This document shows, piece after piece, positions 1-8,700 of a stretch of DNA of 64,000 nucleotides. This DNA is from Methylonatrum kenyense. Lineage in GTDB: Bacteria > Pseudomonadota > Gammaproteobacteria > Nitrococcales > Aquisalimonadaceae. The stretch is from assembly GCF_023195885.1 (NCBI RefSeq), contig NZ_JALPKO010000001.1:186001-250000 (forward strand), read 5' to 3'. Position 1 is the first letter of the stretch, and every line of letters starts with the position of its first letter. Position numbers and translations under genes: made by a program. The notes beneath the pieces were generated by a model. That model did no database searches and was not told the DNA's origin. It was given only the letters and a program-made list of their open reading frames with translations.

Positions 1-1280
1 AGCAGGCGCTGACGCGCCTGTCCCGACAATGCCGGCTCGATCATGTCGTCCAGCACCTCGTTGGCAAAGGCGAAGGTCAGCAGGGCCTGCGCATCGTCAA
101 GGCCGATGCCGCGGCTGCGCAGATAGAACATCGCGTCCTCGTCGAGTTCGCCAACCGTGGAGCCATGCGCGCATTTCACGTCGTCGGCATAGATTTCCAG
201 CCGCGGATTGGAATGCGCCAGCGCCATCGGGTTGAGTAGCAGATTGCTGTTCTGCTGCTCGGAGTCGGTCTGCTGCGCATCCCGCGCCACGTGGATCGTG
301 CCGTCGAAAACCGCCTCGCCACGACCACCAAGGATGCCCTTGAACAACTGCTGGCTCTGGCTATGATCGGTGACGTGCCGCACCACGGTGTGATAGTCGG
401 CGTAGCGCTTGCCATCGACCATGTACAGACCGTTCATGCGCAAATCGGCACCCGGCTCCACCAGGTCCACCTGCACATCGGTGCGGGCAAACCGGCTTCC
501 GGCCGAAACGGTATGCAGCGCAAAGCGGGCATCGCGCGGCACGCGTGCACTGATCGCCCCCAGGTGCCAGGCACCCGGGCCGTCATCCTGGAAATGCTGG
601 AGGCTGACGCCGGAGTTGTCCCGCAACACCAGTTCGGTAACCGGCGCCACCAGGTGGGTATCGTCGACGTCGCCCAGATGTTGCTGCACCAGTCGCACCT
701 CGGATCCCTGGCCGGCGCGCAGCAGGATGCGCGGATAGGCAGCATGGCCGGCCAGCTGGCTGCTGCTGGCGAATATCACCACCACCGGCGCGTCCATGAC
801 CACGTTATCGGCAATATCGATCACCGCTCCGTCGGCAGAGAAGGCCGTGTTCAACGCTGCGAAGGCATGCCCATCGACATCCACCACCCGGGCGAACTGC
901 TCCCGCACCAGATCAGTGTCCTCGCGCAGGGCGGCATCCAGCGATTGCACACGAACACCGGCTGGCGCCGCACTCAGGTCCGAATGCCGGCTGCTGAAAT
1001 GGCCATCGACAAACACCAGGCGCACGGCACCCGCCACATCCGCAAACCGGGAAACCACGGCCGGCGACAACTCACCGCCCGGGGCCGCCGGCGGAAAAAC
1101 CTGGCGGGTCAGCGGGTCAAGCTTGGCGTGCTTCCACGCCTCCATGCGGCGGGTCGGAAAGCCCAGCCGCTCGAAGGAATCGATCGCCTGCCGGCGCCGT
1201 TCGCCGAGCATACCGCCAGCTTGGGCCGCCGCCTCGAAGATCTCCATGTAGGCGCTTTTCAGTTCGGTTACCGCTTCCAT
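1..1280 (-). CDS. sufD: Fe-S cluster assembly protein SufD (partial, 3' end outside window)
   Basis: SufD pairs with SufB in the SufBC2D scaffold that builds Fe-S clusters in the cytoplasm. The frame is open from ATG 1280 down to base 1 (about 426 residues), so only the C-terminal end is missing. The start follows a good AGGGAGG ribosome site and lies 10 bases after the sufC stop. The middle and C-terminal part has the beta-helix repeat character of the SufBD family, and the motif near the cut end (KCAHGSTVGELDE) holds the Cys and His that SufD uses at the SufB interface. It is the last visible gene of the Rrf2-sufB-sufC-sufD operon; sufS and sufE/U would be expected further left. Confidence 0.93.
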   Translation of the reverse strand, partial: MEAVTELKSAYMEIFEAAAQAGGMLGERRRQAIDSFERLGFPTRRMEAWKHAKLDPLTRQVFPPAAPGGELSPAVVSRFADVAGAVRLVFVDGHFSSRHSDLSAAPAGVRVQSLDAALREDTDLVREQFARVVDVDGHAFAALNTAFSADGAVIDIADNVVMDAPVVVIFASSSQLAGHAAYPRILLRAGQGSEVRLVQQHLGDVDDTHLVAPVTELVLRDNSGVSLQHFQDDGPGAWHLGAISARVPRDARFALHTVSAGSRFARTDVQVDLVEPGADLRMNGLYMVDGKRYADYHTVVRHVTDHSQSQQLFKGILGGRGEAVFDGTIHVARDAQQTDSEQQNSNLLLNPMALAHSNPRLEIYADDVKCAHGSTVGELDEDAMFYLRSRGIGLDDAQALLTFAFANEVLDDMIEPALSGQARQRL

Positions 1281-1290
1281 CGGACCTCCC

Positions 1291-2046
1291 TCAGGCCGCA
1301 TTTTCTTCGAACAGGGCATATCCGGAGCGTTCCAGTTCCTCGGCCAACTCCTTGCCGCCGGACTGCCGAATCCGGCCGTTGACCAGCACATGCACGTAAT
1401 CCGGCTCGATATGGTCAAGCAACCGCTGGTAGTGCGTGATCAGCAGGAACGCGCGGTCCGGGTCGCGCATGGCGTTCACTCCCTGGGCAACGATGCGCAG
1501 GGCATCGATATCCAGGCCCGAATCGGTCTCGTCAAGAATGGCCAACTGCGGCTCCAGCACCGCCATCTGGAAGATTTCGTTCCGCTTCTTCTCACCACCG
1601 GAGAAACCTTCGTTGACCGCACGCTTGAGCAGGTTCTCGTCCATGTTCACCAGGCTGGCGCGCTCGCGAATCCGCTTGAGAAAGGCGACCGCGTCAAGCT
1701 CATCCTCGCCGCGATGCTTGCGAATCGCGTTCAGTGCCGCTTTCAGGAAATAGGTATTGGCAACGCCCGGGATCTCCACCGGGTACTGGAAGCCCAGGAA
1801 CACACCCAGACGGGCCCGGTCCTCGGCCTCCATGTCCAGCAGGTCCTTGCCGTCGTACAGCACCTGACCGCCCGTAACCTCATAGCCATCATGGCCGGCC
1901 AGCACCTTGGACAGCGTGCTCTTGCCGGAGCCATTGGGGCCCATCACAGCGTGCACTTCGCCGCGATCGACACTGAGGTTGATGCCGCGAAGAATCTCCT
2001 CGCCTTCAACGGCTGCGTGCAGATTCTTGATTTCAAGCAATGCCAT
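1291..2046 (-). CDS. sufC: Fe-S assembly ATPase SufC
   Basis: This is the ABC-type ATPase of the SUF complex; it drives conformational change in SufB-SufD during cluster assembly. The 251 residues match the family length. Visible motifs are Walker A (GPNGSGKST, about 36-44), the signature FSGGEKKR (about 148-155), Walker B ending in ILDE (about 170) and the switch His in LLITHYQ (about 205). It has no membrane segments, as expected for SufC. It lies between sufB and sufD in one transcription unit, with an intergenic gap of about 110 bases behind sufB and 10 bases to sufD. Confidence 0.97.
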   Translation of the reverse strand: MALLEIKNLHAAVEGEEILRGINLSVDRGEVHAVMGPNGSGKSTLSKVLAGHDGYEVTGGQVLYDGKDLLDMEAEDRARLGVFLGFQYPVEIPGVANTYFLKAALNAIRKHRGEDELDAVAFLKRIRERASLVNMDENLLKRAVNEGFSGGEKKRNEIFQMAVLEPQLAILDETDSGLDIDALRIVAQGVNAMRDPDRAFLLITHYQRLLDHIEPDYVHVLVNGRIRQSGGKELAEELERSGYALFEENAA

Positions 2047-2155
2047 TCCGTCTCTCCTGATCTGTTGAGCTGCCGCATCAGGGCGGCGACGCGGCCGTTC
2101 GGACCGCGGCTTTGCATGTTCGTCGTTGTCTTGCAGCGACTGGCGCCGGCTGCGA

Positions 2156-3625
2156 TCAGCCGACGCTGTCCTCCAGCGTGACTTCCAGCAGCTTCTGCGC
2201 CTCGACGGCGAATTCCATCGGTAGTTTCTTGAACACGTCCCGGCAGAAGCCGTTGACGATCAGCGAAACCGCCTCTTCCTCGCCGATGCCGCGCTGCTTG
2301 CAATAGAACAGCTGGTCTTCGCTGATGCGCGAGGTCGTTGCCTCGTGCTCGATCTGCGCACCCGGATGCTGGGCATCGATGTACGGGAAGGTGTGCGCCG
2401 CACATTGGTCGCCGATCAGCATTGAGTCACACTGCGAATAGTTGCGGGCATCCTTGGCCGTCGGCGCCACGCGCACCAAACCCCGGTAGCTCTGTTCGCC
2501 ATGGCCGGCCGAGATACCCTTGGCGATGATCGTGCTGCGGGTGTTCTTGCCCATATGGATCATCTTGGTGCCGGTATCGGCCTGCTGGTAACCGCGGGTC
2601 ACCGCCACCGAGTAGAACTCACCCACCGAGTCGTCGCCCTTGAGCACACAACTCGGGTATTTCCAGGTAATGGCCGAACCGGTTTCCACCTGGGTCCATG
2701 CGATGCGCGAACGCTTGCCGGCACACAGCCCGCGCTTGGTCACGAAGTTGAAAATGCCGCCGACGCCATTCTCGTCGCCGGGATACCAGTTCTGCACCGT
2801 CGAATACTTGATATCGGCATCGTCCAGCGCGACCAGCTCGACCACCGCCGCGTGCAGCTGGTTCTCGTCGCGCATCGGCGCCGTGCAGCCCTCAAGGTAG
2901 GACACCGAGGCGCCCTCCTCGGCGATGATCAGCGTACGCTCGAACTGACCGGTATGACCGGCATTGATGCGGAAGTACGTGGACAGCTCCATCGGGCACT
3001 TGACGCCCTTCGGAATGAACACGAAGGAGCCGTCGGAAAACACCGCCGAGTTGAGCGCCGCGAAGTAGTTATCCTTGCGCGGGACCACGGTGCCCAGATA
3101 CTGCTTCACCAGTTCCGGATGCTCCTTCACCGCCTCGGACATGGAGCAGAAAATAATGCCCTGCTCGGCCAGCTTGTCCTTGTAGGTCGTGCCCACCGAG
3201 ACGCTGTCGAACACGGCATCCACCGCGACTTCCGGCTTCCGGTCCGAGGTGTCGACACCGGCAAGCACCTCCTGTTCATGCATCGGAATACCCAGCTTCT
3301 CGTAGGTTTCGAGCAGCTTGGGATCCACCTCGTCCAGGCTCTTCGGCTGATTCTTCGGCGCCGCGTAATAGCTGATCGCCTGGAAATCGATCGGCGGATA
3401 CTTCACATGGGCCCAATTCGGGTGCTCCATCTCCATGAAGCCGCGCAACGCTTCCAGGCGCCACTCGAGCAGCCATTCCGGCTCGTCCTTCTTGGCCGAG
3501 ATGAAACGCACCGTGTCCTCGTTGAGGCCGGGCGGTGCCCATTCCTGCTCGATATCCGTGACAAACCCGTACTCGTAGCCGCGTTTGCCGGTGATTTCTT
3601 CGATGGTCTTGCTGCTGGCAGACAT
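2156..3625 (-). CDS. sufB: Fe-S cluster assembly scaffold SufB
   Basis: SufB is the scaffold subunit on which the SUF system assembles nascent clusters. The protein is about 489 residues from the chosen ATG at 3625, which has GACAGGAG seven bases upstream. An in-frame ATG at 3649 would add eight residues but has a poorer ribosome site. Typical SufB features are the N-terminal [11 protein letters not shown] motif, the central FNFVTKRG and [22 protein letters not shown]-like stretch, the [16 protein letters not shown]-like region with the conserved Cys, and the C-terminal [14 protein letters not shown]. It is the first structural gene after the Rrf2-family regulator. Confidence 0.97.
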   Translation of the reverse strand: MSASSKTIEEITGKRGYEYGFVTDIEQEWAPPGLNEDTVRFISAKKDEPEWLLEWRLEALRGFMEMEHPNWAHVKYPPIDFQAISYYAAPKNQPKSLDEVDPKLLETYEKLGIPMHEQEVLAGVDTSDRKPEVAVDAVFDSVSVGTTYKDKLAEQGIIFCSMSEAVKEHPELVKQYLGTVVPRKDNYFAALNSAVFSDGSFVFIPKGVKCPMELSTYFRINAGHTGQFERTLIIAEEGASVSYLEGCTAPMRDENQLHAAVVELVALDDADIKYSTVQNWYPGDENGVGGIFNFVTKRGLCAGKRSRIAWTQVETGSAITWKYPSCVLKGDDSVGEFYSVAVTRGYQQADTGTKMIHMGKNTRSTIIAKGISAGHGEQSYRGLVRVAPTAKDARNYSQCDSMLIGDQCAAHTFPYIDAQHPGAQIEHEATTSRISEDQLFYCKQRGIGEEEAVSLIVNGFCRDVFKKLPMEFAVEAQKLLEVTLEDSVG

Positions 3626-3679
3626 GGAACTGCTCCTGTCAGGATCCAATGCGAGTCATGGGGAGTAATGCGAACCGAA

Positions 3680-4186
3680 TCAACCGTGATCGAATCGAAA
3701 GGCCTTGGCCTGTCCGGCGGAACCACCCAAGCTGTCCCGGACATGCCTGCCCAGATTGCGCAGCCCCGGGTGATCATCCGTTAACGGCTCAATCATGTCC
3801 TTGATGCTGACGTCCTGAAGCGCGCGATAAATGGCGTCATTGATCCGGGACCAGTTCGTGCTCAGTACACAATGCGCATGAAACTGGCAGGCCTCGCCGC
3901 CACCTTCGATGCAATCGGTGAGCGCGATCGGCCCCTCCATGGCCATAATGACTTCCGCGATCGAAATCGCCCCGGCGTCGCGGGCCAGGCTATAGCCACC
4001 CTTGGCTCCGCGGTGCGATCGCAACAGCCCGCCACGCACCAGCTGTTTCAGGATCTTGCTGACCACCGGACCCGGCAGGCCACGCCGTGCCGCAAGACCT
4101 GAGGCGCTGAAACGCTCGTCCGGTTCCGCGGCCATGACGCCGAGGATCGCGGTCGCGTAATCCGTTTCACGGTTGATTCGAATCAT
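3680..4186 (-). CDS. Rrf2-family SUF operon regulator (IscR/SufR-like)
   Basis: This 168-residue Rrf2-family transcription factor probably senses Fe-S status and controls the suf genes behind it. It has an N-terminal winged helix (residues 1-65, with the AKGGYSLAR wing typical of the family). The three cluster-ligand cysteines are Cys92, Cys100 and Cys106, arranged as in IscR (92/98/104) but with seven rather than five residues in the first gap. Its position directly ahead of sufB fits the SUF-linked Rrf2 subgroup. A palindrome at 4219-4235, just upstream of the start, is a candidate autoregulatory operator. Confidence 0.9.
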   Translation of the reverse strand: MIRINRETDYATAILGVMAAEPDERFSASGLAARRGLPGPVVSKILKQLVRGGLLRSHRGAKGGYSLARDAGAISIAEVIMAMEGPIALTDCIEGGGEACQFHAHCVLSTNWSRINDAIYRALQDVSIKDMIEPLTDDHPGLRNLGRHVRDSLGGSAGQAKAFRFDHG

Positions 4187-4218
4187 GTCCTGATTCTAAC
4201 CGAAATGGGACCGATTTG

Positions 4219-4235
4219 GTACGGTTTGAGCGTAC
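4219..4235. promoter_or_regulatory. Palindrome upstream of the suf regulator, candidate operator
   Basis: GTACG-N7-CGTAC forms a perfect 5-bp inverted repeat 33 bases before the regulator start codon at 4186. Rrf2 regulators usually bind such a repeat over their own promoter, so autoregulation is a reasonable guess. I do not see a convincing -35/-10 pair around it. Binding is inferred from position only. Confidence 0.35.
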
Positions 4236-4332
4236 TATTTTGCAACAATTCCAATCTTGACGGAAATGCTGACTTACTCATGCGTTTGTCTTGTCGTCCG
4301 CAGCGTTCCGAGGCAAGGCGCGCCGCACCGCC

Positions 4333-5661
4333 CTACTGGCTGACCACCACGCCGAACAGTGTCAGGCAGATCACCACCGCGGCAGCCACGGCCACCATGT
4401 CTGCGGTCAGGGCCGCGGCCAGTGTATGGCGAATGCGCTTCACCTGGATCGCGCCGAAATAAACCGCGAGGACGTAGAAGGTGGTCTCGGTCGAGCCCTG
4501 CAGGGTACTGACCAGGATGCCCGTGTAGCTGTCAGGACCAATGCTGGGATCATTGATGATCGACGCCAGAATGCCGTAGGCGCCGGACCCGGATAGCGGC
4601 CGCAGCAGGGCCATGGGCAGGGCTTCCGCCGGCAGACCGATCCGCTCGGTCCAGACACCGATCGTCCCAACCATCACATCCATCGCGCCGCTGGCGCGGA
4701 ACATGCCAACGGCGACCAGGATGGCCACAAGGTATGGAATGATGCGCACCGCGACCTGGAAGCCGTCCTTCGCCCCCTCCACGAACACCTCGTAGATCCG
4801 CACCCCGCGCAGCACGCCGAAGCCCAGGAAGAACACCATCAGGCCCGGAATGATCCACGGCGCGATCACGCGACCATAGATGATCGACAGGGGAATCAAC
4901 GACAGTATCGCAAGCAGGGCCAGGGCCGAGACCCAGCCGGGATAGGCATCGGAGGCCGAGTCCGGTAAGGCTTCCTCCTCCTCGGCCTGGGTCTGCTGCT
5001 GCCCGACCCCGGCGGCGGGATCCTCGTGCTCCCGAATCGGGTAGTTCTCGATCGGGAAAAACCGCCGGTAGAACTTGGCGGCGCAGATCGCGGCGATGGT
5101 CGCGCAGACCGTCGCGAACAGCGTGGTCGGAAGAATCGCCGCGGGCGAGGTGGAACCGGCCGCTGCCCGCAACGCAATCACCCCCGTGGGCAACAGGGTA
5201 ATGCTCGAGGTGTTGATCGCCAGGAACAGGGCCATTGAATCCGAGGCAGTGCCCTTGCGCGGATTGAGCTTGTCCAGCTCCTGCATGGCGCGAATGCCGA
5301 ACGGCGTCGCCGCATTGCCAAGCCCCAGGGCATTGGCCGAGAAGTTCAGGATCATCGCCCCCATGGCCGGATGATTGCCCGGCACCTCGGGGAACAGACG
5401 CACCATCAGCGGCCGGATCAGCTTGGCGATGATGGTCAGCATGCCGCCCGCCTCGGCGACCTTCATCAGGCCCAGGAACAGCGTCATCACGCCGATCAGG
5501 CCGATGGCCAGTTCCACGGCACCACCGGCGGACTCCACCATCGCGGTGGACAGCGCCTCCATCGGCGTATCCTCGCCCTCCTCCGCCGGACCATGGCGAA
5601 GCTGGAAAAAGGCCGCGGTGAGGAAGGCCACCAGCACGATGGCAAGAAAAATTCCGTTCAT
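4333..5661 (-). CDS. SpmA-SpmB fused nucleoside-recognition (gate) domain membrane protein
   Basis: A 442-residue inner-membrane protein with two nucleoside-recognition (gate) domains. The N-terminal half (about 1-190) resembles SpmA, with the FSANALGLGNAATPFGI-type motif and PRKGTASD. The C-terminal half (about 235-442) resembles SpmB, with RPLSGSGAYGIL and GSTETTFYVLAVYFG. Bacilli encode these as two proteins; in many proteobacteria they are fused, as here. An acidic, low-complexity linker (about residues 215-235, EEEEAL) joins the halves. The transported or sensed ligand is unknown. It is a monocistronic gene with its start 154 bases from the divergent small gene at 5816. Confidence 0.88.
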   Translation of the reverse strand: MNGIFLAIVLVAFLTAAFFQLRHGPAEEGEDTPMEALSTAMVESAGGAVELAIGLIGVMTLFLGLMKVAEAGGMLTIIAKLIRPLMVRLFPEVPGNHPAMGAMILNFSANALGLGNAATPFGIRAMQELDKLNPRKGTASDSMALFLAINTSSITLLPTGVIALRAAAGSTSPAAILPTTLFATVCATIAAICAAKFYRRFFPIENYPIREHEDPAAGVGQQQTQAEEEEALPDSASDAYPGWVSALALLAILSLIPLSIIYGRVIAPWIIPGLMVFFLGFGVLRGVRIYEVFVEGAKDGFQVAVRIIPYLVAILVAVGMFRASGAMDVMVGTIGVWTERIGLPAEALPMALLRPLSGSGAYGILASIINDPSIGPDSYTGILVSTLQGSTETTFYVLAVYFGAIQVKRIRHTLAAALTADMVAVAAAVVICLTLFGVVVSQ

Positions 5662-5815
5662 GACTCATCCCGAGACGAACACCCGCGCATCATGCAGGCC
5701 GCGTCGGCAAGCGGTAAAGCCTGAACATTCCGCCCCGTGGCCACGGGGATTTTCCGGGCACGCCGGTTCAGGCTATGCTCGACACCGATCTCCCGAGCAG
5801 AACTGGATCTTGACC

Positions 5816-6130
5816 ATGCGGATTACCGGATTCATCGCCCTGGCCCTGGTCGTGACCGTGGCCATCGCCACCATCATCGCCAGCCGGCTTGCGGCCGGTA
5901 TTCCCGAACCCCACGCCAGCTGCGTTGCTGCCTGGCAGGAGGAACCGGATTCCCCGCTTCGACCGTTCGGCGGTGCCGATCTGCGCCTGGACGATGACGG
6001 TTCGTCGGTGGAAGGCGACCAGATCGTAACCCGCATCGGCCCGGTGACCCGCTCCTCCGGTCAGCCCGTGAACCTTCCCTGCATCAAGGACGGCGACACG
6101 GTCATCGCTGCCACGGATGAGGTTGACTGA
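5816..6130 (+). CDS. Small secreted or membrane-anchored protein of unknown function
   Basis: A 104-residue protein starting at ATG 5816. Residues about 5-28 form a hydrophobic N-terminal segment, a signal peptide or membrane anchor, followed by a short polar domain with two cysteines (one near residue 36, one near residue 89) that could pair in the periplasm. No family is recognised. No strong ribosome site precedes the start, so confidence is moderate. It lies alone between spmAB and the tRNA-Pro gene. Confidence 0.5.
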   Translation: MRITGFIALALVVTVAIATIIASRLAAGIPEPHASCVAAWQEEPDSPLRPFGGADLRLDDDGSSVEGDQIVTRIGPVTRSSGQPVNLPCIKDGDTVIAATDEVD

Positions 6131-6156
6131 AACGGCGCCAGCCGGGTCGGAGCGCT

Positions 6157-6184
6157 TTGCTCCCACTGCACACTGCGGTATCCT
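6157..6184 (+). promoter_or_regulatory. Possible sigma-70 promoter for tRNA-Pro
   Basis: TTGCTC (6157-6162) and TATCCT (6179-6184) are 16 bases apart, placing transcription start just ahead of the tRNA at 6197. Both boxes are only moderate matches. Confidence 0.35.
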
Positions 6185-6196
6185 TCGCACCGGTTT

Positions 6197-6273
6197 CGGG
6201 GTGTAGCGCAGCCTGGTAGCGCACCTGCATGGGGTGCAGGTGGTCGGGGGTTCAAATCCCTCCACCCCGACCA
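6197..6273 (+). tRNA. tRNA-Pro (anticodon GGG)
   Basis: A complete 77-base cloverleaf. The acceptor stem CGGGGTG pairs with CACCCCG at 6263-6269, followed by discriminator A and an encoded CCA (6271-6273). The D stem is GCGC/GCGC. The anticodon stem CCTGC/GCAGG encloses the loop ATGGGGT, giving anticodon GGG. The T loop is TTCAAAT. All stems pair apart from one G-T in the T stem. Confidence 0.97.
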
Positions 6274-6281
6274 GTCAAATC

Positions 6282-6312
6282 AAGGGCTTATCGGTTTTCC
6301 GGTAAGCCCTTT
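6282..6312 (+). terminator. Intrinsic terminator after tRNA-Pro
   Basis: AAGGGCTTA (6282-6290) pairs with TAAGCCCTT (6303-6311) around a short loop, followed by a T-rich stretch (TTTCTTCT). It lies nine bases after the tRNA CCA end. Confidence 0.8.
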
Positions 6313-6628
6313 CTTCTACTAAACCGCGAACTTCTACATACACGGAGAGAACGCGTCTCCCTGATGTTGCCGGCAGGCTGATCAGCCTGGATGGCCCACA
6401 ACTGCCCTTTCAACCCCCAGTCGGCTGCCCTGACGCCCACGACTGCTCAGCGCTACCCAACCGGCAGGGAGCGCCAGCAAATTGCGGCGTCGCACTGCTG
6501 GCCCGCAGAATGGTTACGGTACGGCACAGTGCCTGCGCAGCCTTGCGGATCCCGGGGCAACCGCAGGACGGCGGCTCCAGGCCTCCCTGTAGTGCCGGCC
6601 ACGAACTGTCCGCTCGCAGGAGAATGCC
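6313..6628. other. Intergenic stretch before the cardiolipin synthase gene
   Basis: About 315 bases with no convincing gene on either strand. The open frames here are short, overlap each other and lack ribosome sites. It ends in the ribosome site AGGAG (6618-6622) of the next gene. A promoter for that gene is presumably here but I cannot point to a clear one. Confidence 0.6.
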
Positions 6629-8080
6629 GTGGGGGTCAAGCCAAAACGTCGCCGTCGCGGGTGGTCCCTGGTTCTGGGTGTTGCCGCCATTGCCCATCTT
6701 CTGGGTTTCGTGTCGTCCGTGGACGCGCTGATGTCAACGCGCACGGCGCAGGGAACGGTGGCCTGGGTCGTGTCGCTCAACGCGCTGCCATATGTCGCGG
6801 TTCCGACCTACTGGGTGTTCGGCCGGTCGCGCTTTCAGGGTTATGTGATTGCACGCCGGGATGAGGATTCCGAACTGGCGCAGGCGCTGGCGGGAAAGAC
6901 CTCGGAATTGCGACTGCATCGCTTCGAGACGGCGACGCCGACCAAGGAACTGACGGGTATTGAAAGACTTGCAAAGTTGCCGGTCCTTGCCGGCAACGAG
7001 GTCGAACTGCTTGTTGACGGGGAACAGGCCTTCAACAGCCTGTTCGAGGGAATCGATGCCGCCGAGCGGTATCTCCTGGTGCAGTTCTACATCGTCCGGG
7101 CCGACACGCTCGGCATGGCCCTGAAAGAGCGCCTGATCGCCCGCGCACGTGCCGGCGTGGAGGTTTATTTTCTCTATGACGAGATCGGCAGTTATCGGCT
7201 GCCCTCCAGCTATATCGCAGGCCTGGAAGAGGCAGGCGTCAATGTGCACCACTTTCACTCCACGCGAGGACCCGGCAACCGCTTTCAGATCAATTTCCGC
7301 AATCACCGGAAAATAATGGTCTCGGATGGCCGCGAGGCATGGGTCGGTGGCGTCAATATCGGTGACGAATACCTGGAGGGCCATCCCACCCTGGGCCCGT
7401 GGCGAGACACCCACCTTCGCATCGAAGGACCGGCAGCCCTGGCCCTGCAACTGGTCTTCGTTGAGGACTGGCACTGGGCAACAGAGGACATCCTCGACCT
7501 GCCGTGGACGCCCGTTACCGAGTCCGCCCGGGGTGTTCCCGTGCTGGTGCTGCCCTCCGGTCCGGCGGACAGTTTCGAAACCGCCAGCCTGATGATGCAG
7601 CAGGCGCTGCATGCGGCAGACGAGCGAATCTGGATCTCAAGCCCCTATTTCGTGCCCGACGAGGGCGTGCTGAACATGCTCAAGCTGGCAGCTCTCAGCG
7701 GAGTCGATGTCCGCGTATTGATACCCGAGCGTCCCGACAACCGGCTGACCTATTTCGCCGCCTACGCCTTCATCGGACCGCTACTTGACGCCGGTGTCGA
7801 GGTATATCGCTATCAGGACGGTTTTCTTCATGGCAAATCGTTTCTGGTGGATGACGTCGGTGCGGCCGTGGGAACCGTGAATCTAGACAACCGTTCGTTC
7901 CGACTGAATTTCGAGGTGACCGCTCTGGTTTTCGACGAGGCGTTCGCGGCAGACGTGAAACAGATGTTCGAAACGGATTTCGAGCGCTCGCGACGGATGA
8001 CACGGGCAGATATTGATGAGCACCCGCTCTGGCATCGCGTCGCCGCGCGGGCAGCCTACCTGTTCGCCCCGATCCTATGA
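6629..8080 (+). CDS. cls: Cardiolipin synthase (phospholipase D family)
   Basis: This enzyme condenses two phosphatidylglycerol molecules into cardiolipin at the inner membrane. It has 483 residues, the usual Cls length. Two N-terminal membrane segments (about 12-32 and 45-63) precede two HKD catalytic motifs: His226-x-Lys228-x4-Asp233 and His401-x-Lys403-x4-Asp408. A GTG start at 6629 was chosen because AGGAG lies six bases upstream; a nearby ATG at 6624 is in another frame. It appears monocistronic. The E. coli-type paralogues ClsA, ClsB and ClsC cannot be told apart with certainty here, but the two membrane segments favour the ClsA type. Confidence 0.93.
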   Translation: MGVKPKRRRRGWSLVLGVAAIAHLLGFVSSVDALMSTRTAQGTVAWVVSLNALPYVAVPTYWVFGRSRFQGYVIARRDEDSELAQALAGKTSELRLHRFETATPTKELTGIERLAKLPVLAGNEVELLVDGEQAFNSLFEGIDAAERYLLVQFYIVRADTLGMALKERLIARARAGVEVYFLYDEIGSYRLPSSYIAGLEEAGVNVHHFHSTRGPGNRFQINFRNHRKIMVSDGREAWVGGVNIGDEYLEGHPTLGPWRDTHLRIEGPAALALQLVFVEDWHWATEDILDLPWTPVTESARGVPVLVLPSGPADSFETASLMMQQALHAADERIWISSPYFVPDEGVLNMLKLAALSGVDVRVLIPERPDNRLTYFAAYAFIGPLLDAGVEVYRYQDGFLHGKSFLVDDVGAAVGTVNLDNRSFRLNFEVTALVFDEAFAADVKQMFETDFERSRRMTRADIDEHPLWHRVAARAAYLFAPIL

Positions 8081-8094
8081 GTTACCAGGACACT

Positions 8095-8301
8095 TCATTT
8101 GAATCTGCGGTGCGCCGGCCATTGTGAAAATGCCAGAAAATAAAGAAAAATCAGGTTGACCAACGGGATCAGGATCAGAATGCCGAGCCACCCCGGATAG
8201 CCGGCCTTGCTGCAAATCCGCCAGAACGGAATCACCATGACCAGCGCCATGAAAAGCATCCAGAGCAGATGCCCTCCCATCATCCCCTCATGCATCATCA
8301 T
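8095..8301 (-). CDS. Small membrane protein of unknown function
   Basis: A 68-residue protein with a His/Met-rich N-terminus (MMMHEGMMGGH) and two hydrophobic segments (about 11-29 and 38-58) separated by a KAGYPGWLG motif. This motif recurs in small inner-membrane proteins of proteobacteria that have no assigned role. It converges on the cardiolipin synthase gene with a 14-base gap. The Met/His N-terminus could bind metal, but that is a guess. Confidence 0.6.
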   Translation of the reverse strand: MMMHEGMMGGHLLWMLFMALVMVIPFWRICSKAGYPGWLGILILIPLVNLIFLYFLAFSQWPAHRRFK

Positions 8302-8700
8302 CGCTTGGTTTCCCCACGTTCGCTGTTACCCGGTCGAATTTCCCTACCCCGGTCAATTGTCTTCCCGCGCAGGCCACCATGCTTTGCAGCATAGGAGTAA
8401 CGCCCGCAACGGACCAAACAGATGTTGAGACGGCAAGCCGTTGGCATCACTTGGCAGAGCCCTCGGCAAGGCGCTCAGCCCATCCGCCGCTACTGATCGG
8501 AAGTCTGCTGACACTGCAGAATAAGATGCCCTCGGCGTCGGCTTCGGATTACTGTCCTGCAGGACCAGTCAAGAAGAGTAGCAGTTGCCCCTTATACACC
8601 TTTTCATGCACCACCACGGGGAGTTGCCCCACATGCACGACTGAAAACAGCCTTGTAACGCGCCCGTTTCCGCCGAACGCCGTAGCTGCCGCTGGTGCCT
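8302..8700. other. Gene-free stretch between small membrane gene and sulP
   Basis: About 400 bases with lower coding character than its surroundings. The open frames on the plus strand have no ribosome site and run antisense into the end of sulP. I see no RNA gene, repeat or strong terminator. It may hold decayed sequence, but no parent gene is recognisable. Confidence 0.5.

Noticed and set aside
6197-6273. tRNA-Pro as an integration site for the catabolic block
   Set aside because: No integrase, no direct repeat of the tRNA 3' end was seen, and ordinary genes separate it from the block by 5 kb.
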